The translations under genes and the position numbers were made by a program. From Ceriagrion tenellum (taxonomy: Eukaryota > Arthropoda > Insecta > Odonata > Coenagrionidae): 64,000 nt of DNA. Positions 10,863-22,445 of this stretch are shown one piece after another. Location: positions 1-64,000 of the forward strand of contig CAUJGU010000330.1 in NCBI GenBank assembly GCA_963169105.1, read 5' to 3'. Each line of letters begins with the position of its first letter. Position 1 is the first letter of the stretch. The notes below the pieces were generated by a model. It saw only the letters and a program-made list of their open reading frames with translations, ran no database searches and had not been told where the DNA came from.

Positions 10863-13340
10863 CAGCCGTGTAAATATATATTAGGTTTAGGGAGATAAAA
10901 TGGTGAAGTGTATTATGAGAGTGTATTGAACGGAGCTCAGTTTTTATAACATGGTTACTTATTAAGCGCGAAAAAAACCAGTGTTTGTAACTATCTGTTG
11001 GGCAATGTATTTCACTTAATATACGACTTTTTTCTGACGTATAGGGGCAGTGGAGCGTCATGAAAATATTCTCTGTATCGCTCAGTAGCATAACAGTTTC
11101 GAAATTTATTCAAGCAATCTAAGCTAATTGTATAGCTTTTTGTATGTATAGGGACTCCCACATTGATTCCTATAAAAGTTGTGAAACGCAATACATTTGC
11201 TCGTATCATTTTGTATCAATGTGCCAAGGTTTTTCGTATGGTATTAAATTTTTATGACCACGGGACTAATTATCGTTCGTATCTATAGTTCATTATGGAA
11301 CGCAAATGCCAGTCTAATGTGTACTCAGCCAGGCAGCCGAAACGCCTTTTATAAGCTGACATAAGGGATAAAAGTGTGGTTAAAAGGTTGATTCAACCGA
11401 TGTCATATTCTGTGCGTTACATTACCACTTATAACATGTGGTGAGCAAATTGAGTTGGTGTAATAGTTTCCGAAAGACCAGAGATATGAGCCATTTAATG
11501 ACAGATAGCAAGATATATGAAATAAGAATTAATTGTGTTACAAGAGGAAAAAAGCAATTTATAAGTGATTAAATAGGGAAAACTCTACTAGTCCAGTCCG
11601 GTGATTTCTCCATCCTCTTGGTGGCCGGGAACGTTAGTTTGCACGCAAAGGACAGGTGTTAACGGGAAGACACACTGTAGAAAAACTTGCTAGGGGTTTA
11701 GGCGGCCTAGAGCGGTTTAAAACAGTCAATGTAGCCACAAACTAGATATTTTTCGTTCATATTTTACCATTCTACCTGCGCTCTCTAGTGGGCCAGCCGT
11801 ACTCCACAAATGCATAGTTTAAGATACAAATATTATGCATATAAATATCTCGTTCAGTCACCATAAGACTAGACCATAAGAGTCTGACCAATATCTGTCA
11901 TACAGAATCAATTGCCGGCGTAATAACTTTGGTTACATCCTCCTCCTGATAGTACACCCTCCTTTGATTTCCACAATCTTTCGATAATCATTCCAATCAG
12001 AGACGACGGAACTTTTAGAGCGCTTCGGCATTGCAGTGATCCTCTGCAATGAGTATATAGAACTCTTTATGTTCTATGCATTGAACGGTAAAACCTCTTC
12101 TCTCTCTCGTCTCTTGTCAATGGTTCCTGGTTTTACGTCACACTCCCCGATTACTAAGACGACGAAATTGCAAGCGGCCTAGAGGAAAAGGGATGCGGTG
12201 GCCCTTTTTAAAGCTTGCACTAGACCAATACTACAGTGGAAAGGGGAAAGCAAAGAGGAATTGCGTATTCTAAGAGATTATAATCCCAAGTGTTAAGGTT
12301 GTGACGTCTTGAATTGGCGACGAAAAGTGGATAAAATTGTAGAGTTTTTCCAACTATTGCATGCATATACTCAATGAGATACAGTCGTTCTTATTCTAGA
12401 ATGGATTTTACCTTCTCAAATCTCTAGCCTGCGGATAAAAGGTTGTTGAAAGTTGAGCTAATGGAACATTTCGACACATTTCATGTAAACATGGAAGGTA
12501 TGATGTCAATTGCAACTATAAACACCAAGGTTCAAAATATATGCCATTAAAGGCTTCACTTTAACCTTTTTTTGGTTCTAGTTCGAATTACAGTAAAGAC
12601 TAGTAATGTTCCCATGAAAAATTTCATTCATTGATGAATTTTATTATAAATTTGATCCGAAATAACTGTAAAGTTGTTCGGTTTGAGTTATTATGAGTAC
12701 AATTAACTATTTGAATCCATCTGTACGTGATGAAATATTCCCTTTTTGGTTGAAATTTCGGCAATGAACACATTTTAAAATTTCCATTGACATTGAATTC
12801 GTAAATTTCAGTTTGTCATTTTAGTAATATTGGTCCTATTTATCGTACAACCTTTATTTTAACAGCATACAAAATGAATGATATATTAAGTTAATATATT
12901 ATTTATTACATATTTAAAAGAATATTTTCTGATAATTAATTCAAATGAAACTACTTAAAAGTATTACATATAAAACAATGAAGCACATTTATAAACAATT
13001 TTAAATATAATAGGCAGTAAAACTTTGATTTGAATATAAGAGTAAAAAAGAATATTATATTCTGGATAATTCTAAATCAGTAAAGACTAGGACAATGACA
13101 TTACATCATAATTACACATTTAAACAGACATTACATGGAAACCCTTTTTTATTTTGATAGATTCAAATGAAACCTAGAATCATGAACCATCTGTATTTTT
13201 TTGAAGTAATTTATTACAATTTCACAGTTACACAATAATATTATATAACTATTTAAGAAATTGTTCATTTTTTCAATAAACTTTGACACTCATACAATAA
13301 AAAGTCTTATTTAACAGTGTCCACCCACAAAAATATCAAT
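10863..13340. other. Non-coding DNA downstream of the gene
   Basis: This part of the duplicated block has no open frame of note. A GC-richer patch near 11930-12040 is well conserved in copy 2 (60530-60640). On the minus strand it starts a 32-codon ATG frame (MPKRSK...) open in both copies. That is too short to call a gene. Confidence 0.5.
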
Positions 13341-13350
13341 TTATGTGTTA

Positions 13351-13356
13351 TTTATT
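13351..13356 (-). terminator. Candidate poly(A) signal AATAAA
   Basis: The minus strand reads AATAAA here, about 325 bases past the proposed stop codon at 13681. The same hexamer is kept at 61907-61912 in the second copy of the gene. This would give a last exon of roughly 370 nucleotides. Confidence 0.45.
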
Positions 13357-13680
13357 TTTTTTTCATGGTATACGCCAATAAAGAAGAATACAATTACATA
13401 CAGTTACACATTAATACAGTTACATATGAGATATCTTTTAAATATTTTTTTTAACATTACAAATAATGAAAGGAGAGCAGAACGAAATACACTTTGAGAT
13501 TCAAACTAAAAGCAGAGAACCTGGAGCCAATAATAATTTTCTGACTGTATATGACATCCGGTTGGTGGCTTGCTTGTTTTTTCAGTTTCGAAAGAGATCT
13601 GTGAGTCTTTACTTCAAGTTTCTTGTCACCATATCCACCGAGCCAGTTATTTCGCCACCATTACACACGTAGACATGTAG

Positions 13681-13707
13681 TTATCCTCGGGGATTTCCCA
13701 GCATCTT
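13681..13707 (-). CDS. Last coding exon of the duplicated gene (inferred)
   Basis: A strong splice acceptor precedes this exon: on the minus strand a pyrimidine run (TTTTTTCTCTTCCACACTTAG) ends at 13708. Joined in phase 0 to the donor after 14883, it reads KMLGNPRG and then TAA. In the second gene copy the same acceptor (exon start 62259) gives KMMGNPRG and the same TAA. Conservation of acceptor, phase and stop in both copies is the evidence. The alternative is no splicing, in which case the large exon ends at its own stop at 14874-14876 in copy 1. A transcript is needed to decide. Confidence 0.55.
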   Translation of the reverse strand, partial: KMLGNPRG

Positions 13708-14882
13708 CTAAGTGTGGAAGAGAAAAAATAAATTTATTATCCCGAAAAAGAGTATTTTGTGTTATAAAAATAATATTCTCGTTGAAATTTTAATACTCGA
13801 CATTTCAGCTGACGCTCTTCTTCATTCTTAAAACTATTAAGAAGTAGTAGATTTTCCTATTTAGGCAATATTTTAAAATCCAGTTTAAGAGTGTCTTGAG
13901 TATGAAATACTCATGAGTTCTCCATTCAAGATAGAAAACATGTAAGTATTAGCATCATTCAGAGGAACAATTAAAAACATTTACATTTGAGAAGCTTTTG
14001 TTGAACAAAACAACAACACTTTTGTTATATCAACTAAATAAAACTTTTTCTTTCATAACTCCCCGTATTTTAATGAATTTTTGCCAGAAAAAATTTTTCT
14101 TGTCGTTATAAATCAATAAAAAGGTAGTCCAATTAATCACATTTATCCATGAAAAATGAATTGAGTACAATGAAAAATGTAATAACATGCGAAAACTCTG
14201 AAGTCTGATCTATTATTTTTCCAGTCATTAATGAAAATGATTTTTCTATTCCATATATAAGTAAATAGAATTTACTTTACTTAAAATCTAGTTTAACAAC
14301 TACAGGAAACACCAATTTTCACGAAAAAGTCCCAAAAAAGTGAAAGAATCATGAAAACGAAATTTGCAAAATGTCCCAGTGTTATTTTTATTTCAAAAAA
14401 AAATTGTTAAATAAATACGAAAACTAATCTGGAAAATTTTAAATCAATCATACCGAAGTTGAATTTAATGGCGCCATTTAAAATAAAATTTTAACCTTAC
14501 GTTCGTAAGCGATTGATTTGTAACTTCATAAACCTACATGATCGTTTTGTAACTACTCGTGTATTTTTAAACGTGTGACGTCATTCAAAATAAAATTAAA
14601 ACTTCACACGTACGAGAGATTGGAATTTGATTTTTAAAAATTAAATTAATTAACAGTTGAAATACTGCACGCGGTTACTTTGAATTTTAAATGTATTAAA
14701 CAGGCACTGCCATACACCCTCGTGATGTACGCGTCACAATGAATCTCGTCCCATGAACTGGTTTGCGACAATTTTCCATTCAAAATTCGGTCGCTTTCGA
14801 TGTATTTCTCTGCAATTATTTTCGAATGTACGATTAATTGGAGTGAAATTATTAACGAAACAATGTTTTCTTTTTAACGTAC

Positions 14883-16307
14883 TTTTGTCTCATTGATGAG
14901 TGTCGCCACAACGTGTCCATCGTAGTATTCGAGGAGTGACGGGAGTTGTTCACTTAATCTCGACCTTCCGACTTCAGATCGATAATAGGCGATCATCGAA
15001 GGAACGGCCGATGCCAAATATATCTCCTTGCCCTGTCGAGTCACCTTATTCAGTGCATCTGTGATCCACCCATCCATTTCCACTCCGTCTCTCTTCTTCC
15101 TCTCCGCCTCATCGAGGATTCCCTTGTATCGCTCCCCGTCGCCCGAATACGGAAGTCCTTTGTTTTTGAATGCGAAATACACCGACAACTGCGACAATGT
15201 AGAGGCGAGATGTTTAATAGCGTCTCTATCATTCGCCCAAATCCCATCCAGGTACGCCTTTCGCTCTTCAAAGTGGGCGAATGAATAAAAATCACTTCCA
15301 CTCCGTTCTCTCCCGTCGTGGTCTCTTAAAGTCGGTTTTATTCCTCCGATTGTCCAAGATCCAAAATCCACTGAAACTTTGACGGTCGATTGGAATTGAA
15401 GGAATTCCAGAATGGACGCCGTAATGCAATCCTCGTCGTACAGCATTTCGTATCTTCTCTTCATTTTCGAAATGTTCTCTCCGTTCTTTGGCTTCACTTC
15501 CGTCTTCCGCATCATCGCCCCTATGCATTGCTTTTTCCATTCTGCTGGACTTTGGTGATTTAATTTAAAAAGGATATCCCCAGTAGTCTTCTGAATTTCT
15601 GATTCAAGTTTTTTATAAATTTCCTGCATTTCTTTGGTTACATCCTGATACTGAGAGTCTATCATTTTTGAATTCTCCATTCCATCTTCCCTCTGCTTTT
15701 CAATGAATTCCTTCATAGAAGCGACTTCTTTGGTCGTCAAAGATTTGGTTTCATCCAATTCTTTCTTGAATTCCTCTTGAGAAATTTCGAGATCGGACTT
15801 GAAGGTGGATAGTACATTTTCCAGTTTGATAGCCATTTCAGAGAGAGACTGTCTCAAATCCGTATTCAAAGCACTTTTTACCTCAGATATCTCAGTTTTC
15901 ACTGATTTTTCAATGAGATCTAATTTGACAAATAATACGGATTCCAATTCTTTCTTGCATTCCACGTGTCTACGATCGCCACGATCTCTAGTTGATTTCA
16001 GGGATTGTAGTATTTTCACGCGGTTCAAATCACCTTGGTACTTTTTGATCATCTCCTCGGCCAATTGTATCGCATTGCAGCCGTCATTTCCCTTCGTCGA
16101 AGGGTCAGACCCTAAAAGCATGGCCTTGCGAACCCATCTGGGATTGCCTATCCTAACCGCTTGAAGGAGCAGCAATCGCGGGGTCGCGTCGATGTCCGGT
16201 ACATTTCCCAGTAGACTGTTATCGTGGGTCTCAATGACATCTCTAATGGACGCATCGTCGTCAATTAGCGCTTCCATTGCATTGAGTGTCACTTGGCTGT
16301 TGGCCAT
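14883..16307 (-). CDS. Ankyrin-like/coiled-coil protein, main coding exon (copy 1)
   Basis: This is the longest open frame in the window. I start it at the ATG complementary to 16305-16307 (context GCAGGG-ATG-G). It is the first AUG after the acceptor at 16451, and upstream in-frame codons back to a stop contain no ATG. With the terminal exon the protein is about 483 residues. Residues 42-88 form one ankyrin-like helix pair (TPRLLLLQAVRIGN ... GNDGCNAIQLAEE). About 105-255 is heptad-like and rich in Glu, Lys and Leu, a probable coiled coil. From about 265 there is an unrecognised globular region, with a conserved block FAFKNKGLPYSGDGER at about 379-394. There is no signal peptide or membrane segment, so it is probably intracellular. 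A GTACGT donor follows codon AAA at 14883. Unspliced, the frame would end at 14874. I do not recognise the family, and no function is claimed. Confidence 0.85.
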
Positions 16308-16450
16308 CCCTGCGATGTAAACGGAGTTAACGCGGAGAGAAATTGAAAGGAGTAAGTAGCTCAGGGATAGCAGAGCTGTAGTCGAAGAAGAATCTTCCTC
16401 TCTATCCTCAAATTCCACGGCAATTATAGTCGATCACCTTCAGTTTGCAC
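16308..16450 (-). other. 5' untranslated part of the main exon, with splice acceptor
   Basis: On the minus strand a run of ten T and CTGTCCACAG ends at 16451, an excellent 3' splice site. From there to the start codon at 16307 there are 143 bases with no ATG in any frame. This fits an untranslated leader joined to upstream exons. Confidence 0.75.
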
Positions 16451-16470
16451 CTGTGGACAGAAAAAAAAAA

Positions 16471-18289
16471 GATATCCACCTTAAAACAGGATTGTAAAAA
16501 GACTCTGAGTTAGCTACACTGTTACGCGACTGACATTTTTAACATGTTTTATAGTGGCGATTGTTCTGTCTCGGGATTTATCCCATTTAGAGAAATAAAA
16601 AGGGGTATTTTTTGGTCATGAGACGGATAGAAACAATACTTATGGCAAATCGCAGTATGAAATGATAAGGGAATAAATACGCAAAGCGCTTTAACGTCAG
16701 TGCAGCATTGGCTTCTCTTCTGGGTCCTGAGACAAAGTTTTTGTCCGCAAAATTCACATACGAGTGATTGCTACGATGCACATACATGGGAGAATGTGCT
16801 ATTGTATCTATCGAGGAAATGTACGCAAAACAAGGCCGAATACTCCAACACCCGTCGAGTAGGCACAGGACTAACCAAAAAGTGGATATGCCTCGGAGGG
16901 AAGGGAGAGTGAAGGACATTCACCCAATAATTAAACAGGAACCGAATATAATGAGACCTAAACCTGGCTTAACAGCGATAAATCGTTAGTAGAAGGCTTT
17001 GTGAGACCGGATATGAAAGGTAAAAGCGTTTATAATTTTTTGCACGAAATCTTCACACAATTCAAACTGATTTACTTCCTTTCCGACTGACGGATGAATT
17101 AAACCTAAATCGGCCTTTAAAAAATTTGAGCACATAATATCGTGATATGACATCATCGGAGGCAAAATGGCTCACCATTGAATCATGTTCCTTGAAATGT
17201 CCGCTTCAGATAACCGGAGTGAAATGTTTCAATACACACGCCAGGCATCAATCTATTACACGATATTGTTGATTTCAAGGCGGAAAATATTAATAAAATA
17301 TAAGGGTTCGTAGGAAATTATGATTGACTCTGGTAACCCAAGGCTTTGGTGGGTCGTAGATGAATAAATAATGAATGAAAGCACACTAAGTATTTTGATG
17401 TCGGATAAACTTTAAAGATGCAAAATGAATCTGTAATTAATTTCGATGTTTTGAGACATTTCGTAAATTCTTATGTGTTTTGCTACGTTTTTCATCAAAT
17501 TTTTTCCCACTCTGCCTCATTATCACTTAAAAACTTAACTTTTTTTTAAAAAATAGGCGGCAACATTACTATGTAACACACAGTGTGCTGCAAACTGTTT
17601 TTCTGAAATTTTCCTAAGATTGCGTGATGGTTATTTTAAAGGATTCCTGCCTTGCTATTGGACGCATAATATTAGTTCAACGGAGCCAGAAGCGTTACCA
17701 TGAGTTTTGGAAGATAAGTAAAACTCCTGAAATATTGATACCATTGATTGAATCTCGTATACCATGGAAATATTTAATAAATGATGGAGTACGAATAGGA
17801 AACGTAAACCCTCTTCAAAATCGGACGATTGGAATATTGTATATTTGGGAAAAGTTTCAGCAGAGTTGCATCTGGGGACACATTAATTCAGTGGAATATT
17901 TTTTCCTGTTGGTTAAAAGACCCATCGACATAACTTTTGAAAAACTATCGAAACAAAGGGCTTAAGAAACGATTGAGACACGGATTCATCAAAGAAAATG
18001 GTGTTTGCGTTAGCGAATAATCTAGCCGGTATATTTATGTAGTTTTTAATGTTTTTAGACAAAATGGTCCTGCAATATGTCTTTAGAGGGTTTTATTTTA
18101 GAAAAACTGTACGGAGGTATTATATTTTATACTTTATCACTAAATTGTATGACAACAGAAGCAATAAAGTTATTGTTGGATTCTCAATTATCTACGTATT
18201 GGAATGATGAGGATTCGTAAACACTCAATGAACTCAAGCCCTTAACTATAAATTGGACAGAAATTTTCAAATGAAAAGTCTCTTCAAAA
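16471..18289. other. Intron sequence, no gene recognised
   Basis: This lies inside the inferred large intron (27772 to 16451, minus strand). A 113-codon plus-strand frame at 17624-17965 is open, but its peptide (MMVILKDSC...) has no feature I recognise and it is not supported by any second copy. It may be chance. Confidence 0.4.
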
Positions 18290-19859
18290 GCTTTAAGTTA
18301 GTCGGCGAATGAAATCTACTTGGATGTATCACATAAGGTTTAACTGATAATATTCCCTTCATGGTTACGCATCACCAATCATGAATGAACTGTAAAAAAA
18401 GAGTTAGTGCTTACTGTTGAGGGAAACTACGAACTAGTTGAATATTGCTTAAAATATTGCTAGATTAATTCATAATAAATAGCCTTTCATCCGGAAGATG
18501 TATGGAGATCATAGAGAGGCGAAGTACTGTATTTGTGTTAAGTACTGCCTTGGCATTGATGACTTAATAATGCACCCCGTCTGATTTGACCATAGGTCAA
18601 GTTTCCCTGTGATACGCAAACATTTTTCGCACTTTGTCTTTTAAGTTGAAAAACGAGACAAAGTTTTCCATCATTTAAGTCAGGGATATGTAATGACGAT
18701 AGTTATCTCAAATAATATGTTAAAAATATATAATGTATTTTCTCTGAAGAAGTTACTGGAAATCTTTCTTGTGACCTGATTCTGGTGGTACATTATCAAA
18801 TGAGAACACTGAAACTTTGTAGAAAGCGGCTATGCGATTAATGCTAACACGTTTGTTAAAAAGCGATGGGCTTTTGTGTCAAAATGGGTTATGAAAATGG
18901 TACATATTTTAGCAAATATGACAATTCAATCGCGTGTCATTTTTATTTGCTGGCTATTTAGTATTTACTCCAAATGAGAAAGAGTCGTTTATTAAGTGAT
19001 GAGTAGGTGCTTTACTTTACATGTTAGATTTGTTATTTTGATGATATTGAATATTTAGAAAAAAAGAAGAATTTATATAACACCATGCCTTGCTGATTTA
19101 ACTTCACTTAATATATTTATCCCTCGTTGCCTCATTCTGTTAACTTGTTTTTGGTACGCGTCTTATATGCAATTACGCGTAATACTATGCAAAGTCATAT
19201 CGTTTTTACGAGTAAACATGAAACTTAAACACATGTCCGCCTTTTGACCTGCCAGTGTGAAAGTCTACAATTACACACACAAACAACCAAATTTATTCGA
19301 TTTAGTATCGTCTCAAGACGAAAAGTTTTTAATGTTATTTTTCATCCTGGCCCTAAGCCTTGGGAAAATGAAATAAACTTTCAAATGGGCATCGATATGC
19401 AGACCCAACTACAACATTCCGCCATGTACTTTTCAGATCGTTATCTGTTCTCCACGACATCCGAATATAAGCGTTAACTTTCACGCCATGAATAAAATTT
19501 CTTTAAGATTCTATGCATTTTGTTTATACATATTTGAAGGCGATGTACCAAACCAGACGCCACCAAACGAGTACACGATACCGCAAAAACAGATCACAGA
19601 ACAAAATTGATATTTTCCTGTCTCAATTTTTAATATTTAATCGAAAAAATTCTTCATAAAATAAACTTAAACTTATTTCCCACAGGCGTTAAAAATTGAT
19701 TTAAATTTGAGTTTTTTAAAGATATTTATACAGCTTTTAATTGATCTCAAGGCATTAATTTTCTTGTGCGTAGTGCCACTATATAAACTCATCATTGTCA
19801 TTCCTTATATATTTTAAAGTAAGTTTTTAGGATAAATTACCACGAGAAATATTATTTAA

Positions 19860-20680
19860 TTCTCTTTTTAAAATGCTATGTTACAGAAGGGTTTTGTAAT
19901 TATCTTTTTTAAATAGATTTAAAAAAAAATAGCAAACTTTTATGTTCTCCTGATATAAATATGCCATCCTTTATAAACAAATCATCATGATGCTGCACTA
20001 AATACATGGATCACCAAAGGAGAATAAATATCTTTTTAAGGGTGTATAATGGAAATGATCAAACATTTAGAAGAGTTTTCAAAAGAAATATCAACTTTGA
20101 ATATGTCATGAATATACACAGTAACACATTCAAAAATGCCCTACGCAAATACGCATTAACGAGGAATATTACCGAGAAAACATAGAGAACATTTTTCGGC
20201 TCTTGATAATGGATCACTCGACTAAGCGATGATCGCTTCAATCTGACCGTGGCAAAAAATCCGTTTATTTATCTTAAGCAATTGAATTAATACGCAAAAA
20301 ACTAATTTCAACTTTCTGAAAGGAAACTTTAGAGGGAAAACACGGTGATAATGACGCCCATTGATTTTCCATGTAACCTGCTAGTTAGGATTTACCACAA
20401 CGCGTTTAGTGTGATTCATTCATATTGAAAGATCGTTGAGCAAACTTCGCTTTCGCCTCTGTCTTCCCCACCTTGCATAGACCTGAGATGGCTATTCTTT
20501 CTTCCTCCCACTTTCCCCCTTTGAGTTGCACGTCTATCGTTCCTCACTCCCACCTACGGAGTCAGCTATGATCTGAGTCTCTGGTCACGCGACACGACTG
20601 TCGTCATCCTAAGCCAATTGTAGCTCGCCCTGGAGGATTTCACGTGGTGACACCGGGCCGGCAAGGGAGTGCGCTCTCGA
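19860..20680 (+). mobile_element. Long-inverted-repeat element, right half (S-R inverted)
   Basis: Segment S (about 19860-20265) matches 9250-9655 directly. The adjoining segment 20270-20670 is the reverse complement of 8848-9240. Together with the other locus this reconstructs a core flanked by inverted repeats near 390 bp. It sits within intronic copy X and accounts for part of its extra length. Confidence 0.6.
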
Positions 20681-20839
20681 GAAGCGAGGGGACTCTTGTC
20701 GGTGATGTACGCGAGGTAACTAAGAATAAAGGAGAGTAACTAAAGTATATGTCGTTGTACACATTGGTTATGAGAAGATCCCTCAACGGAATTTGCACGT
20801 CAATAGAGGGTTACAAAACGTTACGATAAATTGTATGTC

Positions 20840-21600
20840 CTACAATAATGAAGTCCCCTAACGTTCTGAAGATGGTGAGAAAAGCCGATACGGTCTCAGT
20901 TCTCAAAGAAGAGAATAAATCTAACCATACCTCTTCTTGGCAGGAAATGGGCACCATAGGGTGGCATACGTGTTTCTAGAGACCGCGTGAAAGCGAGTAT
21001 AGTATCTTCTCCTCCATCTATTGATAGAGATGGGGCACTCTCTCGTTCCAGGGGCTAGGAATGGTCCCTAAAGGCGGAAGAGCCACAAAGCTGGCCAACG
21101 GCAAAGGTTGGAGAAGGAAATGAGAAATTACTTCATTTAACATCCTTATGGATATCTCAAGTTACGCAGCCATGGGTAATGGATTGTACTAATGAGAGAT
21201 TTACTAAATACGGGCTTTGGAACCCAAGATCGGGCAGGAGGAGAAAAAGGGCTTCTCCATTAGTCAGCAAACGAAATCCCATCCACTAAAAGGCAAAGGA
21301 ATATATGTAAATGGGTACATGGAGTGTGAGAACATTACTTAAGATGGGTAAACTAGGGGAAATAAAGAGAGTATTGAAAGACATTGCGATATAAATACTC
21401 GGGATAAGTAAGAATAGATGGACAGGAAATGGAGAAATTAACAGTGATGGCTTCAAAGTGATATATAGTGGGGGTGAAAAGAGTGTAAAGAGTAGTGTGG
21501 CAATCATTATGAATTTTAAATGGACAAACCAATTACCACCTTATATCTGATAAATGATGGACTACTGATGGTTAAAATAAGAAGCACCAAAGGAGAACAA
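20840..21600 (+). mobile_element. RTE-type LINE, 5' fragment with endonuclease start
   Basis: The sequence parallels 47440-48200. Shared landmarks are the cggtctcagttctcaa leader, a taacatccttatgg-like stretch, and then a frame-shifted endonuclease N-terminus. That N-terminus shows the equivalents of TWN-RTLLKMGKLGEI, then I-EIRWTGNGE, then YSGG. Everything after about 21600 (rest of the endonuclease and the reverse transcriptase) is missing. It is a 3'-truncated or rearranged piece, unusual for LINEs, which normally lose the 5' end. Confidence 0.7.
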
Positions 21601-21840
21601 ATATTAATTGTATGATGTTTCATGGGAATGAACTAATATTTAAGATGAGTTTTCTCAAGCAATAAAAATCTTGAGAATACTAAACTGACACAGTGTTACA
21701 TTTTGAATAGCCCAACGTAAATACTCAATCACGAGGAATGGAACAGAAAAAAAATATTATTAAGTGTTCGTAACTCGAACGTATATCATTCAATGAATCC
21801 CTAATTTCTAAAACCGGAACGTGGCAAAAAAGATTCGTCA
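21585..21840 (+). repeat. Diverged copy of repeat segment S
   Basis: The run caccaaaggagaacaaat, then catgggaatga, then gagttttctcaa and the distal cgtggcaaaaaa follow the order seen in S at 9385-9640 and 20005-20260. This copy matches the one at 25580-25850 best, so it belongs to the original intronic block and not to the later insertion. Confidence 0.6.
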
Positions 21841-22027
21841 TCGAAAGAAATTGCATTGATAAACGAAAAATTAAAAACAACCTCCTATAAGATATTTAAA
21901 GTGAGAAAACGTACATAAATACATCAACATTGATTGAATGTCCTTCAAAACTGCTCCTTAGGATTTAGTGAAACGTGTTGATTGCGACGCATTTAGATAC
22001 GATGCGTTTCATTGTATATCCGACAGT

Positions 22028-22080
22028 ATGAAGTGTAGTATTGTGAGTGAAGTTTCTTTACCCACAATACTACACTTCAT
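22028..22080. repeat. 18-bp perfect inverted repeat with 17-base loop
   Basis: ATGAAGTGTAGTATTGTG (22028-22045) and its exact reverse complement (22063-22080) flank a 17-base loop. In the paralogous block Y (about 26000-26060) the two arms no longer pair well. The stem is shorter than a usual microRNA precursor and does not extend outward. Confidence 0.85.
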
Positions 22081-22445
22081 CACCACCCTAAGTATTTTAA
22101 GTGAAATGGATGGAACCGGTTTTGAAATCCAGTCGAATCGCATGCCTTTATGTAGGTTGAATTAAGGACTTAACGTAATGTTATTTCTAACCAATATTTA
22201 TGTCCATCTATATCACAAGTTATCTTTCCGACAGACGACAGAGGTAGTCGTACAGACAACTAGTTGAAATTGCGACAAAAACAGTAAACATTATTGTGTC
22301 TTGGGCTGTTCAAGGAGATGTTCTTCCTTTTAATGACAAAATATTGATAACATTGAGAAATTCCTCTGATTCTTTGCACGTTATATCTGCCACGGGTAAG
22401 AAAAATCAACTTACTTATCAGTGAGAGGATAACACAGTGAAATTA

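Larger units (their letters stand above)
10290..15445. repeat. Segmental duplication, copy 1
   Basis: From about 10290 onward this sequence aligns nearly continuously with 58690-64000 in the same orientation. The offset drifts from about 48.4 kb to 48.55 kb because of indels. The block contains a LINE tail, a long non-coding stretch, and the last intron and final exons of the minus-strand gene. The far end of the duplication is unknown because copy 2 runs off the window at the position matching 15445. Non-coding parts look roughly 85-90 percent identical by eye. Confidence 0.9.
18290..22445. repeat. Intronic direct duplication, copy X
   Basis: Long stretches match 23690-26457 in order and orientation. 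Examples are cttggatgtatcac near 18320 and 23713, ctgttgagggaaactac, gtactgccttgg, and the final atctgccacgggtaa blocks near 22390 and 26400. Copy X is about 1.4 kb longer because of inserted mobile sequence between about 19.6 and 21.6 kb. Divergence is much greater than in the 10.3/58.7 kb duplication, so this event is older. Confidence 0.8.

Noticed and set aside
13466..13672. Plus-strand 68-codon frame also open in copy 2 (62021-62263)
   Set aside because: It overlaps the inferred last exon and 3' untranslated region of the minus-strand gene. Shared openness follows from recent duplication, and there is no domain.
15028..16164. Plus-strand frames of 86 and 121 codons inside the main coding exon
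   Set aside because: They are reverse-strand shadows of the 14883-16307 coding exon, with no independent support.
16305..16418. Extending the main protein N-terminus to the GTG at 16418
   Set aside because: The extension has no ATG and a hydrophobic run (LLSLSYLLLSISL) lies in what looks like leader sequence. The first AUG after the splice acceptor is at 16307.
22028..22080. microRNA precursor
   Set aside because: The stem is only 18 pairs with no lower-stem extension, shorter than metazoan precursors require.
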